Origin: an uncultured Pseudorhodobacter sp.
Lineage (GTDB): Bacteria; Pseudomonadota; Alphaproteobacteria; Rhodobacterales; Rhodobacteraceae
Assembly (NCBI GenBank): GCA_945957495.1
Contig: CAMFLG010000055.1
Span: forward strand, 1 to 11,295
Length of the DNA: 11,295 bases
Reading direction: 5' to 3'
In this document: in pieces, positions 6,600 through 11,295 of the stretch
Layout: each line of letters begins with the position of its first letter
Numbering within the stretch: the first letter of the stretch is position 1
Translations under genes and position numbers: made by a program
Notes under the pieces: model-generated
Database searches by the model: none
Told to the model about the DNA's origin: nothing
Seen by the model: the letters and a program-made list of their open reading frames with translations, nothing else

Positions 6600-8099
6600 A
6601 TGTTTGAAAGCCTGTCAGAACGCCTTGGTGGCGTGTTCGACCGTCTGACCAAGGCGGGCGCGCTGTCCGAGGCCGATGTTGACACCGCCCTGCGTGAAGT
6701 GCGCGTCGCCCTTCTGGAAGCCGACGTATCGCTGGAGGTCGCCCGCAACTTCGTCAAGGCGGTCAAGACCCGCGCCATTGGTCAGGCCGTCACCAAATCC
6801 GTGACGCCCGGCCAACAGGTCGTCAAGATCGTCCATGACGAGTTGATCCGTGTGCTGGCAGGCGAAGGCGAACCCCAAGACCTGAAAATCGACAACCCGC
6901 CTTCGGCGATCCTGATGGTCGGTCTGCAAGGCTCTGGCAAAACCACCACCACCGCCAAGCTTGCCAAACGTCTGAAAGACCGCAACGGCAAGCGCGTGCT
7001 TCTGGCCTCGCTGGATACCAACCGCCCCGCCGCGATGGAGCAGTTGGCTATCCTCGCCGCGCAGGTCGGAGTGGACAGCCTGCCGATCGTCAAAGGCGAA
7101 AGCGCCGTCCAGATCGCCAAACGCGCGAAAACCCAGGCCGCGCTTGGCGGCTATGACGTGCTGTTCCTCGATACCGCGGGCCGTCTGCACATCGACGAAG
7201 TGTTGATGGACGAAATTCAGGCGGTGCGCGACATCGCCCAGCCGCGCGAAACCCTGCTGGTCGTCGATGGCCTGACCGGTCAGGACGCGGTGAACGTCGC
7301 CACCGAATTTGACGGCAAGGTCGGCATCTCTGGCGTGGTCCTCACCCGGATGGATGGCGACGGTCGCGGCGGCGCCGCCCTGTCGATGCGCGCCGTCACC
7401 GGCAAGCCGATCCGCTTTGTCGGCCTTGGCGAAAAGATGGACGCGCTGGAAACCTTCGAGGCAGAGCGCGTCGCAGGCCGCATCCTTGGCATGGGCGACA
7501 TCGTGGCGCTGGTGGAAAAGGCGCGCGAAACCTTCGAGGCCGAACAGGCCGAACGCATGGCCAAACGCTTTGCCAAGGGTCTGTTCAACATGAACGACCT
7601 GAAATCGCAGCTGGAACAGATGATCAAGATGGGCGGCATGCAGGGCCTGATGGGCATGATGCCCGGCATGGGCGGCATGGCGAAAAAGGCCGAAGCGGCC
7701 GGTTTCAACGACAAGATGCTGGCGCACCAGATCGCCCTGATCAACTCGATGACCAAGAAAGAACGCGCCAACCCCGATCTTCTGGCCGCATCGCGCAAGA
7801 AACGCATCGCCGCAGGTGCCGGGCTGGATGTGTCAGAGGTCAACAAGCTGATCAAACAGCACCGCCAGATGGCCGACATGATGAAGAAAATGGGCAAGGG
7901 CGGCATGATGAAACAGGCGCTCAAGCAGATGATGGGCGGCAAAGGCGCGCCCGATCTGGCCAACATGTCACCCGAGGCGCTGGAAGCAGCCGCCAAAGGC
8001 ATGAAAGAGGGCATGGGCATGGGCGGCGGCTTCCCCGGCATGCCGCGCGGCGGCCTGTCGCTGCCCTCATCCTTGTCGGGGCTGATGAAGAAGAAGTAA
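6600..8099 (+). CDS. ffh: Signal recognition particle GTPase Ffh
   Basis: SRP54 homologue. With 4.5S RNA it binds signal sequences of nascent chains and delivers ribosomes to FtsY at the membrane. 499 aa. An N-domain helical bundle (1-90) is followed by the G domain: P-loop GLQGSGKTTT (108-117), the DTNRPAA box, DTAGR (191-195) and TRMDGDGRGG (249-258). The methionine-rich M domain (about 325-440) includes the flexible finger loop GGMQGLMGMMPGMGGM, which binds signal peptides. A Met/Gly-rich tail (about 445-499) makes it some 45 residues longer than E. coli Ffh, as seen in alphaproteobacteria. AGGAG (6589-6593) lies 6 nt before the ATG. The stop overlaps the next ATG by one base (TAATG), so the first GNAT gene is translationally coupled to it. 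Confidence 0.98.
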   Translation: MFESLSERLGGVFDRLTKAGALSEADVDTALREVRVALLEADVSLEVARNFVKAVKTRAIGQAVTKSVTPGQQVVKIVHDELIRVLAGEGEPQDLKIDNPPSAILMVGLQGSGKTTTTAKLAKRLKDRNGKRVLLASLDTNRPAAMEQLAILAAQVGVDSLPIVKGESAVQIAKRAKTQAALGGYDVLFLDTAGRLHIDEVLMDEIQAVRDIAQPRETLLVVDGLTGQDAVNVATEFDGKVGISGVVLTRMDGDGRGGAALSMRAVTGKPIRFVGLGEKMDALETFEAERVAGRILGMGDIVALVEKARETFEAEQAERMAKRFAKGLFNMNDLKSQLEQMIKMGGMQGLMGMMPGMGGMAKKAEAAGFNDKMLAHQIALINSMTKKERANPDLLAASRKKRIAAGAGLDVSEVNKLIKQHRQMADMMKKMGKGGMMKQALKQMMGGKGAPDLANMSPEALEAAAKGMKEGMGMGGGFPGMPRGGLSLPSSLSGLMKKK

Positions 8100-8605
8100 T
8101 GATTGCCCCCAGCCTTCATACCCAGCGCCTGACGCTCAGAATGCCCGTGCTGGCCGATTTCGGCCCGCGCGCGGATTTCTATGCGTCCGACCGTTCGGTG
8201 TGGGAGGATGGCCCGCTGGATCGCCGCGCCGCATGGCGGATCTTCGCGTCCGAGGTGGGGCAATGGCCGCTCATGGGCTTTGGCCCGTTCTCTGTCGATG
8301 ATGCGGCAAGCGGTGCCTATCTGGGCGAGGTTGGCATCTACCAACCCGAAGGCTACCCCGAACCGGAACTCGGCTGGTTCACCACGCCAGAGGCCGAAGG
8401 TAAAGGTGTGGCGTTCGAGGCGGCCCGCGCGGTGATGGTCTGGGCGCGGAGCAGCTTTGGCTGGGATCATCTCGACAACTACATCGACCCGCGCAACGCC
8501 CGTTCGATCGAGCTTGCGCTGCGCTTGGGTGGCGTGCAGGTGGCTGCACCCGGCGCGGACCCTGCCGATGTGGTGATCCGCCATGATCTGCGGGGGCTGG
8601 CATGA
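8099..8605 (+). CDS. GNAT acetyltransferase 1 (RimJ/RimL-like)
   Basis: 168-aa cytoplasmic acetyl-CoA-dependent N-acetyltransferase of the GNAT superfamily, Acetyltransf_3 (RimJ/RimL) type. It has the family opening TQRLTLRMP (8-16), strand motif PEPELGWF (87-94), the acetyl-CoA pyrophosphate loop EAEGKGVAFEAA (98-109) and the motif-B segment NARSIELALRLG. The target amine is unknown; RimJ/RimL relatives acetylate N-termini of ribosomal proteins, and others act on small molecules or Ser/Ala residues. The ATG overlaps the ffh stop by one base and has only a weak purine stretch (gaagaagaag) upstream, so translation probably depends on coupling to ffh. It is first of four related GNAT genes. Confidence 0.88.
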   Translation: MIAPSLHTQRLTLRMPVLADFGPRADFYASDRSVWEDGPLDRRAAWRIFASEVGQWPLMGFGPFSVDDAASGAYLGEVGIYQPEGYPEPELGWFTTPEAEGKGVAFEAARAVMVWARSSFGWDHLDNYIDPRNARSIELALRLGGVQVAAPGADPADVVIRHDLRGLA

Positions 8606-9114
8606 TCGTGCTGCACACCCCGCGCCTGACCCTGCGCCAACCCTTGCCCAAGGACATCCCGGCCAGCATCGCTTTCTGGTCCTCGCCGCGCTCGCACATG
8701 ATGGGCGGGCCGTGGACAGCCGAGGAAACGGCCGCCGAATTTCAGGGCCTGCTGGATCAATGGGCCAAGCACGGTTTCAGCCTGTTCACCGTCACCCGCA
8801 AAGGTTCGGATGACGGTATCGGCGGCATTGGCCCTTTCTATCCCGATACCCACCCCGAACCCGAACTGGGCTGGAGCCTGTGGAACGCTGCCGATGAAGG
8901 GCAGGGGCTGGCATATGAGGCTGCAATCGCCGCCCGCGACTGGTTCTTTGCCACCACCGCCTTCCGCACTGCCGTCAGCTATACCGACCCGCAGAACCAC
9001 CGCTCGCACCGCCTGTGCGAACGCATGGGCGCGGTGGTGGATAGGGCGGCGCCGAACCCCTACGGCGATGAACCGACGCTCACCTACCGCCATTTTGCGG
9101 GGGGTGCCGCATGA
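8602..9114 (+). CDS. GNAT acetyltransferase 2 (RimJ/RimL-like)
   Basis: 170-aa GNAT of the same type: TPRLTLRQP (6-14), PEPELGWSLW (85-94), acetyl-CoA loop DEGQGLAYEAA (98-108) and NHRSHRLCERMGAV near the C-terminus. It starts inside the last codon of GNAT 1 (ATGA, 4-nt overlap); a G-rich run (cgggggctggc) before the ATG serves as Shine-Dalgarno while encoding the end of GNAT 1. Similarity to GNAT 1 in the PEPELGW block and in overall layout suggests duplication. Substrate unknown. Confidence 0.88.
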   Translation: MIVLHTPRLTLRQPLPKDIPASIAFWSSPRSHMMGGPWTAEETAAEFQGLLDQWAKHGFSLFTVTRKGSDDGIGGIGPFYPDTHPEPELGWSLWNAADEGQGLAYEAAIAARDWFFATTAFRTAVSYTDPQNHRSHRLCERMGAVVDRAAPNPYGDEPTLTYRHFAGGAA

Positions 9115-9638
9115 TCACGCTGACTGGCCTGCCCACGCTTGCAACCGAACGCCTGACCCTGCGCGCGCCGCAGGCGTCCGACTGGCCGACCTTCCGCGAT
9201 TTCGCCATGTCGGCGCGCACTGCCTTTGTGGGCGGCGCCAAAACCCAGGACAAAGCGGCAGAGAAATTCGCCGCCTTCTTTGGCCATTGGGTGATGCGCG
9301 GCTTTGGTCGCCTGATCGCCGAAGACCGCGCTACCGGGCTTGCCTTGGGGCATTTCGGCCCGATGCAATGGCTCGACGGTGGCCCGATTGAACTGACATG
9401 GTCGCTGTGGCGACCCGAGGCTGAAGGCCGCGGTTTCGCCACCGAAGCCGCCCGCGCCATGACCGAATGGACCTTTGCCGCGCTGGGCCTGACGGCGGCC
9501 CATGCCGAAGTCCACCGCGACAACGCCGCCTCGCACGCCATCGCGCAAAAGCTGGGCGGTCAGGTGATCGCAGGTCAAAAGCCGACATGGTTCGAGGACG
9601 GTGCGGTGTATCACTTCGCGGCTGGAGGGGCGCTATGA
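9111..9638 (+). CDS. GNAT acetyltransferase 3 (RimJ/RimL-like)
   Basis: 175-aa GNAT: TERLTLRAP (12-20), GHWVMRGFG (58-66), acetyl-CoA loop EAEGRGFATEAA (103-114), and NAASHAIAQKLGG. The strand motif differs from its siblings: GPIELTWSLW (91-100) replaces the PEPEL form, so the substrate pocket may differ. It overlaps GNAT 2 by 4 nt (ATGA at 9111). Its start and TERLTLRAP block are closest to GNAT 4, which suggests that 3 and 4 are the nearer pair. Substrate unknown. Confidence 0.88.
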   Translation: MITLTGLPTLATERLTLRAPQASDWPTFRDFAMSARTAFVGGAKTQDKAAEKFAAFFGHWVMRGFGRLIAEDRATGLALGHFGPMQWLDGGPIELTWSLWRPEAEGRGFATEAARAMTEWTFAALGLTAAHAEVHRDNAASHAIAQKLGGQVIAGQKPTWFEDGAVYHFAAGGAL

Positions 9639-10156
9639 CCTACCTGTCCACCATTCCGGTGATCGAAACCGAACGGCTGACCCTGCGCGCCCCGCGCGAG
9701 GCGGATTTCCCCGCCCTGCTGGCGTTCAGCGAAAGCCCGCGCGCCGCTTTCCTTGGCGGCAGCCTGCCGCGCCAACACATCTGGCGCGGGTTGCTGGCCA
9801 ACATCGGCCATTGGGCGCTGCGCGACTACGGCTTCTGGTCGGTAGACACCAAGGCAGGCGATTTCATCGGCCGTGTCGGCGTGATCTATCACGACGGCTG
9901 GCCAGAGCCGGAACTGGCATGGCACCTGTTTGATGGCTTTGAAGGCCATGGCTATGCGTTCGAGGCCGCCCTTGCCGCCCGCGCCAACCATGCAAACCGC
10001 ATCTCGGCCCAGCCGCTGATCAGCATGATCGACGCAGGCAACGCCCGCTCCGAAGCTTTGGCTCTGCGTCTGGGGGCGGTGCGCGAACGTACCGAAACCG
10101 ACGATCGCGGCGCCTATCACATCTATCGCCACCTCGCCGCAGGGAGCCTGCAATGA
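9635..10156 (+). CDS. GNAT acetyltransferase 4 (RimJ/RimL-like)
   Basis: 173-aa GNAT: TERLTLRAP (12-20), GHWALRDYGFWSV (58-70), PEPELAWHLF (90-99), acetyl-CoA loop FEGHGYAFEAA (102-112) and NARSEALALRLGAV (136-149). The start is the ATG at 9635, which overlaps the GNAT 3 stop (ATGA) and is preceded by GGAGGGG; the open frame extends back to 9467, but that part is the shadow of GNAT 3. It is followed by the chorismate mutase gene with the same 4-nt overlap. Substrate unknown. Confidence 0.88.
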   Translation: MTYLSTIPVIETERLTLRAPREADFPALLAFSESPRAAFLGGSLPRQHIWRGLLANIGHWALRDYGFWSVDTKAGDFIGRVGVIYHDGWPEPELAWHLFDGFEGHGYAFEAALAARANHANRISAQPLISMIDAGNARSEALALRLGAVRERTETDDRGAYHIYRHLAAGSLQ

Positions 10157-10461
10157 CCGACGCCACCGCCATCACTTCGGGCCGCGCCGCCGAAATCCTG
10201 AAAGACCACCGCGAGTCGATCGACCGTCTGGATGCGATCCTCGTCTATACCCTTGCCGAACGGTTCAAGCGCACCCAGGCCGTGGGTCGCCTGAAGGCCG
10301 AGCACGATCTTCCGCCCTCTGATCCCAGCCGCGAAGCGCGGCAGATCGAACGGCTGGAGTGGCTTTCGAAAGAGGCCGACCTTGATCCCGAATTCGCAAA
10401 GAAATTCCTGACCTTCATCATCTCCGAAGTCATCAGGCATCACGAGAAACTGCAGAAATAA
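10153..10461 (+). CDS. AroQ-type chorismate mutase family protein
   Basis: 102-aa all-helical protein of the CM_2/AroQ family; such enzymes convert chorismate to prephenate for Phe and Tyr synthesis. By alignment by eye with the E. coli P-protein mutase domain, active-site residues are kept: Arg20 (EcCM Arg11), Arg37 (Arg28), Lys48 (Lys39), Asp57 (Asp48), Arg60 (Arg51) and Glu61 (Glu52). The position of Gln88 is occupied by His (IISEVIRHH), which is unusual. It is a stand-alone domain with no dehydratase, dehydrogenase or signal peptide. It starts within the stop of GNAT 4 (ATGA, SD gggag) and is followed 73 bp later by rpsP. It resembles the small 'chorismate mutase' often found in this operon in Rhodobacterales; enzymatic activity is likely but not proven by sequence. 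The related alternative is an isochorismate-pyruvate lyase-like (PchB) function. Confidence 0.85.
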   Translation: MTDATAITSGRAAEILKDHRESIDRLDAILVYTLAERFKRTQAVGRLKAEHDLPPSDPSREARQIERLEWLSKEADLDPEFAKKFLTFIISEVIRHHEKLQK

Positions 10462-10476
10462 CCCAACCCCAACCAA

Positions 10477-10495
10477 GGTGGGCAGATTGCCCACC
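10477..10495 (+). repeat. Palindromic hairpin upstream of rpsP
   Basis: An 8-bp perfect stem (ggtgggca 10477-10484 with tgcccacc 10488-10495) has a 3-nt loop (gat). The right flank continues as CTAC. The GGTGGGC/GCCCACC core resembles palindromes I recall as dispersed between genes in Rhodobacteraceae, so it may be a REP-like element. No T-run follows, so it is not an obvious terminator between the chorismate mutase and rpsP. Confidence 0.5.
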
Positions 10496-10523
10496 CTACG
10501 AAACCCAAACCTACGAAACCCAA
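10495..10523 (+). repeat. 14-nt tandem direct repeat before rpsP
   Basis: cctacgaaacccaa occurs at 10495-10508 and again at 10510-10523, a 15-nt period. The second copy runs straight into the rpsP Shine-Dalgarno (aaggaga, 10522-10528). It looks like slipped-strand duplication next to the palindrome. Confidence 0.7.
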
Positions 10524-10534
10524 GGAGACTACAT

Positions 10535-10888
10535 ATGTCGATGAAAATCCGTCTGGCCCGTGGCGGCAGCAAAAAGCGCCCGTTCTATTCCATCGTTGCC
10601 ACCGACAGCCGCAACCCGCGCGATGGCCGCTTTCTGGAAAAGCTGGGCACCTATAACCCGCTTCTGGCCAAAGACAGCGAAGACCGCGTGAAAATGAACA
10701 TGGAGCGCGTGCAGTACTGGCTCGCCCAGGGCGCTCAGCCCACCGACCGGATCGCGCGCATGCTGGAATCGGCTGGCGTTGTGGCAAAGAAAGTCCGCAA
10801 CAACCCGAAATCCGCCGTCCCCGGCAAGCGTATGGCCGAACTGGCCAAGAAAAAAGCAGAGCGCGCTGCCGCTCCGGCTGCGGAATAA
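10535..10888 (+). CDS. rpsP: 30S ribosomal protein S16
   Basis: Small-subunit protein that binds 16S rRNA in the 5' domain and is needed for 30S assembly. 117 aa with the diagnostic N-terminus KIRLARGGSKKRPFYSIV, then the D-R-FLEKLGTYNP segment and the W-L-QGAQPTDRIARML helix. The C-terminal tail rich in Lys, Ala and Glu (about 85-117) is an extension common in alphaproteobacteria. ATG 10535 (MSMKIR) is chosen because AAGGAGA (10522-10528) sits 6 nt upstream; the second ATG at 10541 would be 12 nt away. It is followed by rimM, as in the widespread rpsP-rimM-trmD-rplS operon. Confidence 0.98.
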   Translation: MSMKIRLARGGSKKRPFYSIVATDSRNPRDGRFLEKLGTYNPLLAKDSEDRVKMNMERVQYWLAQGAQPTDRIARMLESAGVVAKKVRNNPKSAVPGKRMAELAKKKAERAAAPAAE

Positions 10889-10910
10889 TCCCGTCCGGCG
10901 GTTCCGAAAA

Positions 10911-10952
10911 GGGGCCGCCACATATCCTTTGCGGCGGCCCCATCCCGGGGCC
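10911..10952 (+). promoter_or_regulatory. Two mutually exclusive hairpins between rpsP and rimM
   Basis: Hairpin A: GGGGCCGCC (10911-10919) pairs with GGCGGCCCC (10933-10941), 9 bp, 13-nt loop. Hairpin B: GGCCCC (10936-10941) pairs with GGGGCC (10947-10952), 6 bp, 5-nt loop. They share GGCCCC and cannot form together. Hairpin B ends 14 nt before the rimM Shine-Dalgarno. No T-run follows either. This may set relative expression of rpsP and rimM or act as an RNA processing site; that role is inferred. Confidence 0.45.
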
Positions 10953-10976
10953 GTCTTGCCGAACCCGAGGAGTCTC

Positions 10977-11295
10977 ATGCCCCATCCAGATCGTATCTGC
11001 GTCGGCGCCATTGCAGGCTCTTTCGGTGTTCAGGGTGAGGTGCGGCTGAAAAGCTTCTGCTCTGATCCAGAGGCCATTGCCGATTACGGCCCGCTGTACA
11101 GCGAAGACGGCACGAAATCCTTCAAGGTCAAACTAACCCGCCCGGTGGCAGGCGGCCTTGGCGCGCGCATCAGCGGGGTTGACACCAAAGAGCAGGCCGA
11201 TGCGCTGAAAGGCGTCAGCCTGTACGTTGACCGCGCCAAACTGCCCTCGCTGCCCGATGACGAATTCTACCACGCCGACCTGATCGGGCTAGAGG
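10977..11295 (+). CDS. rimM: 16S rRNA processing protein RimM, 5' part
   Basis: Assembly factor for the 30S head that binds ribosomal protein S19 and helps 16S rRNA maturation. The window shows the first 106 residues and ends in frame. The start reads MPHPDRICVGAIAGSFGVQGEVRL, with the RimM N-domain signature (G-I-G-FGVQGEV), and the visible end DDEFYHADLIGL is the conserved border between the N-domain and the C-terminal PRC-barrel. GAGGAG (10967-10972) lies 4 nt before ATG 10977. It follows rpsP by 88 bp; the remaining genes of the usual operon (trmD, rplS) would lie outside the window. Confidence 0.95.
   Translation, partial: MPHPDRICVGAIAGSFGVQGEVRLKSFCSDPEAIADYGPLYSEDGTKSFKVKLTRPVAGGLGARISGVDTKEQADALKGVSLYVDRAKLPSLPDDEFYHADLIGLE

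Noticed and set aside
6615..8584. Minus-strand open frames of 370 and 434 codons opposite ffh and GNAT 1
   Set aside because: Shadows of the plus-strand genes; low-complexity composition (His/Asp/Gln-rich or Ser/Met/Pro-rich), no start signals and no domain.
9467..9634. N-terminal extension of GNAT 4 by 56 codons
   Set aside because: The extension lies wholly within GNAT 3 in another frame; homologous starts and the ATGA overlap with a good ribosome site support 9635.
8099..10461. GNAT array as a toxin-antitoxin (TacT-like) or defence system
   Set aside because: Lengths, Acetyltransf_3-type motifs and core-operon location do not fit GNAT toxins, and no DUF1778-like or RHH antitoxin gene is present.

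Overview
The window looks like chromosomal DNA of an alphaproteobacterium, most likely of the Rhodobacteraceae (Rhodobacter/Roseobacter/Paracoccus relatives). The case rests on high GC, the Ffh with a long Met/Gly-rich tail, a DUF5765-like membrane protein, the ctpA-rppH pairing, and the order ffh - GNAT genes - chorismate mutase - rpsP - rimM. These family and order assignments come from memory of the protein families; no search was run. The sequence is dense: every gap between genes is under 300 bp, and no tRNA, rRNA, CRISPR array, insertion sequence or phage gene was seen.

Left part (1-2879, all + strand). The 3' end of a carboxy-terminal processing protease (ctpA) is followed by the RNA 5' pyrophosphohydrolase gene rppH, then aspartate-semialdehyde dehydrogenase (asd), which is closed by a near-ideal intrinsic terminator. 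A small zinc-binding GFA-family gene follows.

Middle part (2889-6324). Two minus-strand genes encode an exported TPR protein with a C-terminal CxxC and a polytopic DUF5765-like membrane protein. Divergent from them is a large membrane-anchored alpha/beta hydrolase (Abhydrolase_9 type) on the + strand, which converges on a minus-strand gene for a four-helix membrane protein of unknown function. A perfect 12-bp palindrome lies in the divergent gap.

Right part (about 6400-11295, all + strand). This is a translation/secretion operon: ffh (SRP GTPase), four consecutive RimJ/RimL-like GNAT acetyltransferases, an AroQ-type chorismate mutase, rpsP (ribosomal protein S16) and the start of rimM (16S rRNA processing factor). 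From ffh to the chorismate mutase every junction overlaps (1, 4, 4, 4 and 4 nt), so six genes appear translationally coupled. The four GNAT proteins share sequence motifs and look like a tandem expansion. Structured RNA elements are predicted in the ffh leader, before rpsP and between rpsP and rimM.

Most of the window is ordinary core-genome content. The most distinctive features are the four-paralogue GNAT array inside the ffh-rpsP operon, the chorismate mutase with a non-standard active-site position, and several intergenic RNA hairpins, including one that may bring a distant Shine-Dalgarno sequence close to the rppH start.
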